DNA of 64,000 nucleotides from Gordius sp. MW1 (taxonomy: Eukaryota; Nematomorpha; Gordioida; Gordea; Gordiidae), in assembly GCA_964036665.1 (NCBI GenBank), contig OZ038530.1, positions 23,334,001-23,398,000 on the forward strand, read 5' to 3'. The notes below the pieces were generated by a model. It had not been told where the DNA came from. It worked only from the letters and a program-made list of their open reading frames with translations, and searched no databases. Shown piece by piece: positions 44,001 through 55,830 of this stretch. The first letter of the stretch is position 1, and the number at the start of each line of letters is the position of its first letter. Made by a program: the position numbers and the translations under genes.

Positions 44001-47000
44001 GTCCCTGTGTATCATGGAAACGCGATTGAGCAGCCTGACCACGAATAACAAAGGGGCGGAAGTGGTGCTGGGTGATACTACAACAAGCTCCTCCGCTACG
44101 AGCACCAATCAATCGGCCGGCGTTTCCAGCTACTTTTTGAACATCGGCCTACAGGTCTTTACTTACCTACTCAGTTATTCTTATTGAGACTTTTATGAGC
44201 TTTAGTTTACAGAGATTTGAAATGTTTTTTTATTTTCGTTTTTCGCACATTTAGAACGGTGTGCTACTTAGAACGTCCTTGGATACGGTTACGGGGGATT
44301 TATCTGACACCCGGACTCGTTACTTGGGAGCTAAACCGGTCAAATTGTTTAGGATCAAGATACAAAAAGCCGAAGCCGTAAAGCAGACTCATACATACAT
44401 ACATTTTATGGCGTGAAATAATGACTTGTTTCAGAGTTAAATGTAATTTGAGTTGGTATTCTTGCTCTAAAATTTCCAGGCTGCCTTGTATCCTTTAACT
44501 ATATATCTCTTTATGTCATGTGTTTCATATATGATAACATTTGTACCATGAAATCCACCATTTTGAATTTAACTATTTCCCATCTCTTTCTACCTCCCAT
44601 TGTTGAAACAGAAAAAGTGAATTTACTTCCTCATGAGTTAATAAACATAAAAGGATGTTAATAAATGATTATTTAATATAATGCAGATGGCCCTATATCA
44701 CAAAAAAATTTTTATGAATCTTGTAATTGATATATTTTTAAAATGCTGTTTTTAATAATTAGTTCAATCTTTTTTATTAGTGTTTAAAAACACTTTAATT
44801 AAACAAAATTACTATGTAATCTATATAGGTCATTCCTATATTCATGCACATTTCAAAATGGCGGAAAAATGGCAGGCTACTTATTTAAAGCTGATAAGCA
44901 GTCTATCGACTACGATTATATCTTGATGCGTTTTACAAGAAAAATCCCACTATACTATAAAGTTTGGCTTGTGTGTGCATGTAGGTGTTGGCCATATCGA
45001 CGCGATCTTGGCTGAGTTACGCTTATCAATCACGATTCCACTTAACGCCCCTCTCGTACGAACCTTTGGAATATGCCTCCGGATTCGCATCCGAACAATG
45101 CCCCGAAGGCGTCGTCGCCATCTCATCTAACACCTTAAGGTACTTCACTTTGGATTAGAGGGGGGCAGCCGCCCCTCCCTGCCCCCCCCCTTGGCTACGC
45201 CCATTACTTTTTGTGTTAGTCTCATAAATATTGAGTCATGAATGGCCTAATGGGATTGTCTAAATAAGAAGGAGAGAACGGGTTTAGCTATATTTTAGAC
45301 TACAAGAGCCCGCTATCCAGGGGTTTGAACCCGCCCAAAATAAAATCGGGTTCGTGTTTGGGTTTGGCATAAATTTTGAAATCGGGTACAGGTTCGGGTT
45401 CAAGAAATTATATTATACTAATAATGCATTTTTACCCAAAAAATTATTGAATAGTTAGCTTAATTTTTAAATAGCACCTAATTAAGTTCACATGCCAATT
45501 ATTTCATCTCATTGTGCATATGGTTCATATATTTAAAGTATTTTACAATTATTATATAAATTATAGTTTAAATATAATATATGGAAACAAATTTTTATGG
45601 AGTTATTATTAACTTTTTAAAAACTGTTATAATAATTAAAAACCATACTATAACTAATATATATCAATTATATATATAATACTTACAAATAATTCTTGAG
45701 ATAATTAGTATCGATTAATGAATGAAAAATGCCGGAAACATAAAAATACTGAAATTACAATCGTATGGTTTTCGTTACAATGTCATGTTAGAGAAAACTG
45801 AGATATTCAATTCACAGTATTTTTTTGAATTAAAAACCCGAACCCGAACCCTTTTTTGTATTCATCGGGTTTGGGTTTTAAGGGTATTTTTAAAAATGGG
45901 TTCGGGTTCTGTAAAACATCGGGTTTTACCCAGTTCGGGTTCGGGACTAACCCCTGCCGCTATCCGACAAGTAGTAATACTTAGGTGGTCTAACTTAAGC
46001 TGAGCGCTTCGATAATTTTAGGCTATTATCAATATGGTGGAATTGAAGTTAAAAGAATAGGATTTCAACGACGCTAATCAAGTTGAAATTCTTATAAGTG
46101 AATAAAAATATTGGTATTGTCGAACATATTATATGTGGTTTATATGCATCGAAATTAAAAGGATTTTGGCTTTGGAGAAATTGGGTGCCATTTTTAATCA
46201 GATTCCCATTCCGCTCAAGTATACACCTCGCAAGTTCGTCATCCAACCCGATACGGGTATCCTAATAATTCCTTTATGCCACATGATTCATAATAATTTT
46301 TAATGTTATATTAATTTTATGGTTTCAATATAAATGTTGTTGCAGGTAATTTAATCATTATCGAGACGGATCATAACACGTACACGGATGAGTCTCAACA
46401 AATGCGCAAGCAACAGATGGCCGAGGTATAGTTGTTTTGTTATCACGATTCCTCCATAATCTTGTAATATCCATCCAGGGTTTTGTATTTAAGTGGAATG
46501 AAAGTTAAATTGTTTTTTTATATATTGCTTAGCTCTATTTTTTAACGAAGTTATCATTTTAATCAAGAAGGCCAATTGCCAAATTTTTGAACACATCACA
46601 TGACTCCTTAAGCATTTATTTTTATCTAAGATGTGACCCATATGAGTTTATTATAGGGGTCATTCCATGACAAATTAAATCGTTTTCGACCGACCATCTC
46701 GGATTTGGATAATTTTTGGTGAGGGTGTAGGCCTCATATACTCATATATTATAATAATTTTTAAAATTTTAATTTTAGGTCAATGCTTTTTGACTTAGGT
46801 CATTCAAAGGGCCAAAATCACATTCGGGCACGTTTTATTGATTTTATCATTTTGTCATATTTTTAAAAGTAATGGCGCTATCCTCTTGAATTTTATGTGC
46901 AATTTGTTGGTAGAAAAATTATTTTGATTTGAGATGTGACGAATGTGAGTTTGATTTATTTCGTTGATCATAGGAAATGGTGAAATCTGCTGGGGAAGAT

Positions 47001-50000
47001 GAGAGAGAACTGGCTGCAGAAATGGCTGCTGCCTTTCTCAACGAAGAACTTCCCGAACAAACGTTTGGGGCGGCGAAAGCGGGTAATGCCATGTGGGCGT
47101 CCCTCATTCGCGTCTTGAACCCCACCACCAAGGAAACCCTGTTCAGTGTGCCGCTAGAACAAAACGAAGCCGCCTTCAGGTACCCACACTTATATTCTCT
47201 AGCTCCTATCTTTACAACTATCATAGTTACTACATTACATCGTGTTGGCGTTTTTGTTTGTTTCGTGTATTCTTGGTGTCTGCTTAAAGTCAAACCACCT
47301 GCCCTGGTCTTTCTTGTTCCAATAGACTCACGCCCATATGCTAGTGTTGTAAAAAGGGCTGGTTTTGTTTGGTTGGCCTACTCGACTAAACATATACAAA
47401 GAAACCAAAGATTTTTTGGTCTATTTGTCTTAGTCGACCACTAGGCTTAGTCGAGCTTTGAAAAACAGGCCAGAGTCGACCGAATCTTAGTTAAACTAAA
47501 GGTCGGTTAAACAAAATCCAGCCGTATTATACAACGCTAGCATATGCGTTTATTGCCTAATGCAATTTTTGCCCAATTTCGTCTTTGATCCTCACGTTAT
47601 CCTTGGGGTCTATTTATAAATTTGCAAAGTGCTACTAAAGTGAAGAATATTATACACACGCTTTTTTATACAGCATAGCTCTGTGCACGTTCGCGAATCG
47701 TTCTATCTACGAACAATACGTGGTGGTGGGTGCCGTGAGAGATCTGAATTTGGATACCAAACAAAATAACGGGGGAGTCCTGTACACCTATTTGTGGAGA
47801 AAAGGTGAGTAAGATGATAACATTTTACACATCTTCCCCCCCCCCCTTTTTGTTTTTCACATGCAATTAATGTGATATCCATGCTTTTTATGGTTAGATT
47901 GTAAATTGGAATTTGTGCATAAAACGTTCGTGGACGATATACCCGCAGCCATCACTCCATTCCTGGGACGCCTCTTGATCGGGGTAGGGCGATTTTTGCG
48001 AATTTACGATATGGGCAAGAAAAAGCTGTTGCGAAAATGCGAAAATAAAGTAACCATCACTTCCTCCTTGAATACCTTTTTTAACAATGAACGATACAAG
48101 AAGCATAATATCGATTGATTTGTCACCGTTGGAGTCTTTATTTTTTTATACCTTTATCCATGGAATTTATTAAACTTACGGTTGTTTGTAAACGCGACAG
48201 AGTATCCCTCATTGCGTGGTCAAAATTGAAACGATGGGCTCTCGAATATTTGTGAGTGATATACAAGAAGCCATCCACTTTTTGCGTTACAAACAACGGG
48301 AAAATCATTTGCTCATTTTCGCCGACACTTCCTTTCCCTACTGGGTCACCGTTTCACTCGTGCTGGATTACAACACCGTAGCCATGGCCGATAAATTTGG
48401 AAACATTTGCGTGGTAAGAAATCCGCTCCATCATTACTCACACTAAATAACATACATCTAGTGTTGTAAAAAGGGCTGGGTTTTGTTTGGTCAACCATTG
48501 GTATTAGTCGACTAAGCGTGAACCGACCAAAGGGTTGACCAAAAAACTGTTGCTCTATGTATGTTTAGTCGACTAAAACCAACGATTGACCGAACAAAAC
48601 CCGGCCGTTATTTTTTTTTTAATGTTAAAATGCTTTTATTAGGTAAAAATGATACATGAAATATACAATAAACGAGCATAAAATAATGTTATAAATAAAA
48701 AAAAAATTATTCATCACATTCGTCAATAGCTAACGCAGGCCATGTGTCAGATAAAGATTTGTAGTTATATTTAGCTATCAAAATGCCGATTTTTTGGCGT
48801 AAAATAAAGCTGGGTGAGTATTTAGTTTTGGGGGATCTGTTTCCTATCGATTTAAAAAAAAATAAGGTTTTTTTGCCAAAAGTAGCCGAACAGGAAGCTA
48901 CTATTGGAATAAAAATCTTAGAATGAGCAATGGCTCGGTATTTGAATGTTTTACGATCTTCGGCGCAAGAAAGTGGGTTATAATTATTATTAGTTGGCGC
49001 AAAGATATCTATGCAGGTAAAGTCCCAAGCTAGGAACTTACCATCCTCCCAGGGGATCATAGAAGCTCCGTCGGGCCGCATTCTACCTTCTAAAGAAGGA
49101 TCTGATGGTTCAAGGATGGAAGGAGTGCCGGCCTTTTTTAAAGCCGATTGTATTAAAAGGTTTATCTTTTGATGTCGGATAAAGCGGTATTTGTTTAACT
49201 TGCAATGGAGTGGGTGATGAGCCCAGATATCTATTTCCTTATTGCAATTTTTGCAGGGATATCCTGTGGTAACTTTAATACCTAGGCGAAGAGCTATTGC
49301 ATACGAAACTTCTGGGTTTGAAAGCAAAAGTCCTGAGTGTTTACTTGGGATACATTCAAGCCATTCGTGACCAGAGTCGGCCGTAAGTGAGTGACCTGAG
49401 ATTAAAATGCTGCACAGTATCACAACTCGAAAGTAGGTAAGCGACGGAGCGCGATACTATACTGGCATCCCAATCTCGTTGTTTGGCCGACTCTGGAAGG
49501 CAGGTTCCTGGTATGACGTTCTCATGCCAAGACGATATGGCCAATTCCGTTAAAAAATCATTTGATTGAGAGGTTAATTCAAAAACAAGATCCTTCACAG
49601 ATTTAAAGGACGAGAGAAAAGCTACAAGGGAAATAGTGAGTGGAGACCTAATTCCTAAGCCCCCAAATTTGGTTGGACTGGTATTATCAAAAGGTAGATT
49701 CAAATTTTTTTCAAGGAGATCTTTAATTGTAGATTCATACACTGTTAAAATATCTGTATGTAAAATATCAGCAGCTGATCTAAAACAATGCTGAATTTTG
49801 GAGATGTTTAAAAAGTTTTTTATCATAAAAAAGGCTTGATGTATTGGTAATAGTTTTAAAAGATTAAATTTTGAGGCCAAAAGGGTTAAATTCTTGTTTA
49901 AAAAGCCTTGTAAACAGGGAGATCCACCTATAGGCGATCCGAGCATTGATAAATTTTCTTTATTCACAACAGAATATGTTTTAAAAATGGAATTTTGATC

Positions 50001-53000
50001 AAAGTTAGGGGGTTGTAAAACTTCGCATTTAGCATAATTAAGTGTTAGATTTAGGGACGTACAAAAGTCTTTAATTATATTAATTGCTTTGGTTACTTCT
50101 GCATGGCTGCCTGCCAAAGTTGCATCATCGAGATACCATACGTGTAATGAAAGGTTACACTGGTTATTGATTTGATTTATTCGTTTTTGTATGCCACAAC
50201 AAAATAATGGGGGTCCTAATGGGTCACCTTGCTGAAGGCCTTCTGCGAATTTTATTACAAAGGAGCCATATTTCAAAAGGGATGGGCATCCATAACTTAA
50301 CAGAATATAGTTGGAGTATTGTGGAAAGTCTTCTATAAAATTCTCCATAAAAACATTTCTATTAAGTTGGTTAAAAGCATTAGTAAAGTCTAGTTTGACT
50401 AGACAGTGGTCGGGGGGTAAATTTTGTAGGGTGATCCGGCCTGCATGGCAAGCAGCCTCACATCCTCCCTTAACACCAAAGCCTAATTGATGAGGTGTTA
50501 GGGTATTGGACGATGCAGGTTTTATGCGTTTACAAATTATTTTAGATATTATCCTGCGGAATACATTCCCAATGGCTATTGGCCTTAGGGAGTTATTGGG
50601 TTTTTTTAAAGCTAAGTGTCGAGCTCCAAAAAGAACTGGCCTAATTTCTTGGGGGATATTTGCATTGATAATTAAGTTGCAAAGGAGGGTTAAAGAATTA
50701 AGTAGGGAACTTGAATTATTATTCTATAAATTTATTGGATCTTGCAGGAAGTTAGGTTTTATGCCATCTAATCCTGCTGCACAATCAAGGGGAAATGAAT
50801 TAATAACTTCACTGATTTTTTGGGAAGATAAAATCAATGAAGAAGTACTGTTTGGGTATTTAAATGCATGTTGAGATATGGGATGTAATATATTAATCTG
50901 GTTGAATGAGTCTTGGTTGGCTAAAACCATGGTGTGATTATTATAGAACTCATTTAAAGCTCCTCTCAAGTTGTAAGAATTAAGTTTTTTTGAGATTCAA
51001 TTTGCTTTCTGTTGTAAGGATGTGTCTATAATTGATGTTTGTTTAGTTGGTGTGGGATGGCATATACCATTATTGAGATTTAAAATTGCATCTTTGATAT
51101 GCTTAGATAGGTTAAATTCTTTATTGGAAGGAACAAATAAAATTTTGAATGCTAAATTGAATAACTTGTCCCAACCCATAGGATTTTCAGGATGATTTGC
51201 AATTGATTGGATGGTGTTTATCAATTGTTGCTGTAAGGCTGGGCGAGCTCCTCGTGGAATCCTATTTATAGTGTTGGGGAAGGATTGAGCAAGGAATGCA
51301 TTGCTCCATGTGAAATTAGGCTCTTGATCACTGATTTGATAATTGAAAGGTTGAGTTTTAACAGGTGATTCTATGGGATTAGAGGGCTCACTTGTTTGTT
51401 CAATATTAAGGGTTAGGGGAGGTTTAAGAATGTCTGGTGGGGCCTTTTGTCCAGAGAAAGGGCAACGAAGGGTTATAGGGCCATGTAATAAGAAACAATT
51501 TTTTTTGCTCAAAGATAGTTTCCTATTACAGGATGGGCATAGAGCTTTCTTTAAAACCATTGTGGTTATTTATATATGAATGTGTTCCAAAGGAATAAGA
51601 ATAATAACATTATTGCATACTTCCTTTGCTTTCTTTACCCATTTATCTCAACGTTTACAAGTAGTATGATTTCGATTAGGACATCAATTCATCAACTATT
51701 TTAGCTATAATAGTTTTTATGTTAGGTATTTCTCGCATGCACTGCTTTTTCTTTGGAATTAAAGGGATTTTCGTAATTTTGACATTCTCGCTATTGAAAT
51801 TTATTTGAACATTTATATCGCGAATGCATGGCTTAAAACGTTGATGTTATATCTATTAAGTATCATGTTTCGTGACAAAACTCTAATATGGGCTCGACCA
51901 GGATAGCAATAATATTTTTCGCGTTTATGCATCACAAAAATGAAGTAGTTTTCATTTTTTATCTTTTACAAATGCTTTACATCATCTCTTCGCTCTAGAT
52001 TCGGTTACCGGCCAACGTCAATGATAACGTAGACGAAGATCCAACCGGAACTCGTTCTCTTTGGGACCGAGGCATGCTGAACGGCGCTTCCCAGAAGGTC
52101 AGTCAGTCAGTCTCAGTACCGTCCACTACTGTTTTAAAAACGGCTGGGTTTTGTGTGGTCGACCTTTTGTTTGCTTAACATAAACAGACCAAAGGTGTTA
52201 TGCTCTGTTTTTCTTGGGCGACGTAAAGAAAGCGAAAAATCTTTGGTTTGCTTCGGTTTAGTCGACTAAAACCAAAGGTGGACCAAACAAAGCCCAGCGC
52301 TAATGTCAGTCATTCATGCACTAGTGTTGTAAAAACGGCTGGGTTTTGTTTTGTCGACATTTGGTTTTAGTAAACATAAATAGACTAGGTTTTATGCTCT
52401 GTTTTTCTTAGTCGACGTCGACTAACCATAAAGAACCCGAAAAATATTTGGTTTGCCTATGTTTAGTCGACCCCCAGCCGTTTTTGCAACACTATCATCC
52501 ACCTTTATATACGCTTACTTTGCAATCAATTCTATTTTGCTTGCTTCCTTACATCTAGGCTGAAGAGTTGTGCTACTTTTACTTGGGTGAAACTATAACT
52601 TCCCTGCAAAAGGCTACCCTCATTCCCGGCGGATTCGAATCCCTGGTTTACACCACGCTATCCGGTAGTATAGGGATGCTGTCACCTTTCACCTCTCACG
52701 ACGTATGTGCTATCATAACAACTATTCTGTCGTCTCGTTTATTATATAATTCTTCTCTTTTTTTTGTCTCCCCCGTTTAGGATTACGATTTTTTCCAGCA
52801 CCTCGAAATGCACATGAGAGCGGAAAATGTTAGTTTAGTGGGTCGAGATCATCTTTCATTCCGTTCGAGCTACTTTCCCGTCAAAGTAACCCTAAATTAT
52901 TGCCTTTCTATATTGCTTATTCAACTCATAGAGCGTGATAGATGGAGACCTGTGTGAACAATACAATTCGTTGGAGTATACGAAACAAAAAAGTATAGCT

Positions 53001-53163
53001 GACGAATTGGACCGAACCACTAACGAGGTGGGCACAATTCAAATTTTTTGGATAAATTATTTGCAAAAGATCTATATTTATCAAAAGCTAATCACTGAAT
53101 TTTATTTTGTTGTATTAGGTGTCGAAAAAATTAGAAGATATACGAACGAGATACGCTTTTTGA
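38060..53163 (+). CDS. SF3B3: Splicing factor 3B subunit 3 (SF3B3/SAP130), 26 exons
   Basis: U2 snRNP core subunit, nuclear, built from WD40-like beta-propellers. Exons: 38060-38285, 38435-38605, 38758-38930, 39100-39241, 40264-40439, 41276-41454, 41635-41800, 42126-42221, 42320-42392, 42754-42905, 43162-43317, 43606-43761, 43954-44154, 44255-44377, 44985-45139, 46162-46256, 46346-46425, 46974-47179, 47674-47804, 47898-48049, 48201-48413, 51999-52097, 52559-52702, 52781-52885, 52932-53027, 53119-53163. Phases all agree; 1236 residues (human 1217). Marks: [71 protein letters not shown] and the end IRTRYAF. A Ser/Thr-rich insertion lies in exon 13. Exons 1-5 are AT-rich and later exons much richer in GC. 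Introns carry at least eight MITEs, a hairpin, a hAT element and a LINE. Confidence 0.96.
39350..39810. mobile_element. Foldback element (long inverted repeat) in SF3B3 intron 4
   Basis: Arms of about 170 bp, 39350-39517 and 39640-39810, are near-perfect inverted repeats around a 120-bp loop. The outer ends are TTATAAAGTTAGTTTCC and GGAAACTAACTTTATAA. ACATTCATTATAT occurs at 39309 and again at 39811, possibly a target duplication. No coding capacity. Confidence 0.85.
40640..40795. mobile_element. MITE family 1 copy, SF3B3 intron 5
   Basis: ATGTTGTAAAAAGGGCTGGG at the left, AACCGTTTTTATAACACT at the right. Confidence 0.8.
41028..41203. mobile_element. MITE family 1 copy, SF3B3 intron 5 (second)
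   Basis: AGTGTTTTAAAAACCCC at the left, GCCGTTTTTACAACACT at the right, with GTCTGTTTTTCAAAAGCC inside. Confidence 0.8.
41845..42065. mobile_element. CAATTTATGGGCTCG repeat family copy, SF3B3 intron 7
   Basis: Shares ATGCAATTTATGGGCTCG and TTTGCTTTCGCA(A/T)A with 8250 and 55480-55830. Confidence 0.45.
42504..42689. mobile_element. MITE family 1 copy, SF3B3 intron 9
   Basis: AGTGTTGTCAAAACGGCTGG at the left, CAGCCGTTTTGACAACAC at the right. The two ends share the same C change, so the TIRs co-vary. Confidence 0.85.
43366..43566. mobile_element. MITE family 1 copy, SF3B3 intron 11
   Basis: AGTGCTGATAAAACGACTAGG at the left, CCCAGTCGTTTTTGTGACAC at the right. Confidence 0.8.
44507..44918. mobile_element. 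MITE family 2 copy, SF3B3 intron 14
   Basis: Has TCCACCATTTTGAATTTAAC, then AAATGGCGGAAAAATGG and GATAAGCAGTCTATCG at the right. Confidence 0.75.
45150..45206. mobile_element. Fragment of the CATGGGCGTAGCCAGG family, SF3B3 intron 15
   Basis: Only the right end remains: a C run followed by TTGGCTACGCCCATTAC. Confidence 0.45.
45318..45956. mobile_element. hAT element with exact 8-bp target duplication, SF3B3 intron 15
   Basis: TIRs CAGGGGTTTGAACCC and AACCCCTG, flanked by CCGCTATC at 45310-45317 and 45957-45964. The ends are filled with CGGGTTCGGGTT-like repeats; no transposase is present. Confidence 0.8.
47343..47540. mobile_element. MITE family 1 copy, SF3B3 intron 18
   Basis: AGTGTTGTAAAAAGGGCTGG at the left, CCAGCCGTATTATACAACGCT at the right. 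CATATG adjoins the CTAG on both sides. Confidence 0.85.
48460..48608. mobile_element. MITE family 1 copy truncated by a LINE, SF3B3 intron 21
   Basis: Left end AGTGTTGTAAAAAGGGCTGG is intact. The right end stops at CCCGGCCGTT where the LINE begins, and its missing TTTACAACACT is not found beyond the LINE. Confidence 0.75.
48609..51590 (-). mobile_element. RLE-type non-LTR retrotransposon, nearly full coding region
   Basis: Antisense in SF3B3 intron 21. A T run at 48609-48622 is its poly(A) end. One long frame runs from 51560 leftward, interrupted by in-frame stops near 50997 and 50724, with one frameshift near 49400. In order: N-terminal Cys finger ([15 protein letters not shown]), RT with [57 protein letters not shown] and the active-site box [11 protein letters not shown]. 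Then follow a C-terminal finger ([18 protein letters not shown]) and [15 protein letters not shown] with [12 protein letters not shown]. The last part resembles the restriction-like endonuclease of R2-superclade elements. I cannot name the clade. Fragments lie at 15515-15815 and 16620-17510. Confidence 0.8.
52128..52298. mobile_element. MITE family 1 copy, SF3B3 intron 22 (first)
   Basis: ACTGTTTTAAAAACGGCTGGG at the left. The right end, AAAGCCCAGCGCTAATG, is eroded. Confidence 0.65.
52323..52494. mobile_element. MITE family 1 copy, SF3B3 intron 22 (second)
   Basis: AGTGTTGTAAAAACGGCTGG at the left, CCAGCCGTTTTTGCAACACT at the right. It lies 25 bp from the previous copy, in the same orientation. 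Confidence 0.85.
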
Positions 53164-53268
53164 GAGGGAAGAAGATTTCCTTCGATTTTGTATAAACATA
53201 TGAAAAATATTGTAAAATTTTGGCGGAAACCATCTTTGTCATATAGTAAAAAATTATTGTAGTTTGTG

Positions 53269-53274
53269 AATAAA
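53269..53274 (+). promoter_or_regulatory. Poly(A) signal AATAAA of SF3B3
   Basis: AATAAA about 105 nt after the SF3B3 stop codon. Confidence 0.6.
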
Positions 53275-53275
53275 T

Positions 53276-54319
53276 TTATCGATGGTTCAACTTGTTTTGT
53301 GCGCATGTTCAAGCACGGCTACAAATTAGCAAGTTTTAAAAAAACTTATATGAAAACTTTCCATATATATTTTGGTGAAGGCTTTTTCTTTTTAATATTT
53401 TAATTAATAACTAGATGAACGTGTAAAAGGATAAGGTAGAATTTTAGTTACTTAAACGCTAAACTTAATTTGTTAACAAAATCCTTGTGGGCCAGGCTGA
53501 GCTCTATTGAACAGGATCGTGTAAAATTCCCCTAGATATCGTAGATTTATTTATTTGCATAATTAGATAAAAGACGTAACTGATGAGTTTGAGAAGAAAA
53601 AGGCCATGGACAACTGTTACGTTTGTGGTTTGGTTTGTACTGTTATGTTCCGGGGGGTTTGAGTTGTTATATCAGAGCTGACAAGTCACAGTCAAGAATT
53701 TTATTCGCTTTATTGATGTAAAAGGATATGAATATATGTCACGAAATATGTTGGCGGGGGACAGTGTTTCTGGCGTTTTATTGTCGGTCGGTACATAGGG
53801 TTTGAGGGGTATAATCTGGGTGTTGGGATGGCGGTTCTTAAGGCTATAGGGGATAAGCAGGTACAACTTAACGGGAAAGGGATTACGGGGTTTATCTGAT
53901 AAATATGGCCAAGTGGGGAAACTAACGTGGAAAAAATATAATGAATGTCGTGGGGGTTTTCGAAGGGAAGAGAGTTTCGTAGGGGTTCATAAGACCACAG
54001 AATAAGAGTAATAAAAAATTAAACAGTCGAGAAAATGGAAGAAGTAGGATTGGTTCGGAAAGAGTAAGGGCAACTTAAGCATAAATCGGGGGAGGTAGCT
54101 TTTGGGGAGAATAAAAGTAAAAAGTATAATAATTTTAAAAGGATTTTTATCTTTATATAACCCCATGGTTCCTTAACCCCATGAGGTTATTGCCCTACTT
54201 TCTATTATCCTTACCTATCCTAAAAAGGAATAGCTTTTGAACCAACCCCGGCCTCATCTTAAACTTTCCAAACTTAATTTCTAACCCTTTAACGCCCAAA
54301 AGAAAACTACATGTGAAAA
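53276..54319. other. No recognisable feature
   Basis: Spacer between the convergent SF3B3 and TNPO3 genes. Slightly richer in G on the + strand from 53640 to 54120, but no coherent frame or repeat seen. Confidence 0.4.
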
Positions 54320-54840
54320 TTATTTTTTAATGGTATTTATTGTGAGATATTGAGCACAAAAAAATATTAGGAAAAAAAAATTAAATAAAAACATGAAACA
54401 ATGAAAATAAGGGGTGTACACGGCTGTGGACAATGGGCGGATTAAAAATGATATTATCCAAAGCAAGTTCGCTCTACACACAGTTTTCTCGCAACGCCAG
54501 CGACCTCGATTGTTGCAAATGACGCAACGCAATGGTTTTTCGATGCGCTCGGGGTTGTGACCGTTCTTTTTCCGCTCCAGTCCAAGTATTGTTGATGACG
54601 GTGGACGACTTTTAGTTTTTTTCGTTGTATGTATCCTCGAGCAATAGTCCGTCTGAATAATTGATCCATGTATGTCACCTGTCCAGTCTTGCTGAGTAAA
54701 ACAGGCAGTCTCCAAGCGTTCGATATGGCCATATCTAGGATGTAGGTAAATATTACCCACCACCATTTTTTCCTTTTATAGGCACTCTGTAAATACTAAT
54801 AGACTGGTCCATTTGATCGACGCCACCCATGGCCGGGTGA
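54320..54840 (-). pseudogene. piggyBac transposase C-terminal remnant
   Basis: Minus strand: MGGVDQMDQSISIYR, then after a frame change WWWVIFTYILDMAISNAWRL, and a terminal Cys-rich finger CVICNNRGRWRCEKTVC. This is the order of the DDE_Tnp_1_7 (piggyBac) C-terminus with its zinc finger. At least one frameshift separates the parts, and the upstream catalytic region is missing. Confidence 0.75.
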
Positions 54841-55050
54841 CTGTCTTAATTTTCAAATTTCGGACGGGCACGCTGATAAGATTTGGGCAATTCGGGCATA
54901 ATTAAATTAAAAACATAGTATATTATTTTGTTACTTTTTTATTAGAATATATTTCGAGAATGCTTAAATTACTAAAATAGCATAATTTTGCCACCCTTCC
55001 CAAGTTATTTTTTTAATCTTTGCCCGACTCCATTTCTTTCAGATCCCTAG
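54841..55050. mobile_element. hAT-like fragment
   Basis: GGACGGGCACGC and ATTCGGGCATAATT near the left, and TTTCAGATCCCTAGC at the right, which resembles the right TIR of the element at 935-1863. Confidence 0.4.
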
Positions 55051-55264
55051 CTAAGCTTATGGAAAGAATTGAAATATTTATGTAGCCCTTGTTCGCCTGT
55101 GCCGTCTAGACTTAAAACAAATAAGTGCTAAATTTAATTATTCTTCATTTAATTCTTTTAACAAATAAAATTTGATTTAACAAAGTTTCCCCACTTTTTA
55201 TTCCCTAATCTACGCTAAATATCATTTAAAGGTATAAAAATGTCATGGCACATACTTTCTGGAT

Positions 55265-55415
55265 GTTCTACAGCTATAGAAATTTAGAATAATTATTTAA
55301 TTATACATTCAAAAATTACAAAAAATCGTTAATATGGATATTCAACAGCTATAGAAATTCAGAATAATTATATAATTATGCATTCACAAATTACAAAAAA
55401 TTGTTAATATTACCA
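55265..55415 (+). repeat. Tandem duplication, 2 copies of ~70 bp
   Basis: Both copies read ACAGCTATAGAAATT(T/C)AGAAT, ATTATTTAATTAT or ATTATATAATTAT, CATTCA(A/C)AAATTACAAAAAAT and GTTAATAT. Confidence 0.75.
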
Positions 55416-55479
55416 TACTGGGCTAAATATAAAGAATATAATTGACATAGCCTTACAAAGAAGCAAACATCTACTGTGT

Positions 55480-55830
55480 TTTGGCTGACCATCCGTCTGT
55501 CCGTCCTGTCCAATTTGTTATTTTTTAATTTTTGTGGAAACTTATGCGAGTTTTTAAGCTTTTATAAGAGACTTTAATTTTGCTTTCGCATAAAGATAGC
55601 TAATGACAGCTTGTTGGCTTAAATTTCGCCCTCGCTCTGGCCCAAATTTTATTTTTGGGCCCTGATTCATGCCTTTTGGCAACTTGTTTAAGTTGCGACT
55701 ATATAAAGGGTAATTGCGATTATGGCGAAATAATTCCCAACAAATTAAAATGAACGTCGCTTACTTCTAACTTGTCTGACCCCGGTCAGCGGCCAAATTT
55801 TTTGTTAATTGCTATTTTTATTATCTATTA
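55480..55830. mobile_element. Copy of the repeat family also at 41845-42065
   Basis: Shares CCGTCCTGTCCAA, TTTTGCTTTCGCATA and GCTTGTTGGCTT-type runs with the SF3B3 intron 7 copy. Confidence 0.5.

Noticed and set aside
50506-50874. Plus-strand open frame of 122 codons
   Set aside because: Shadow of the minus-strand LINE reverse transcriptase.
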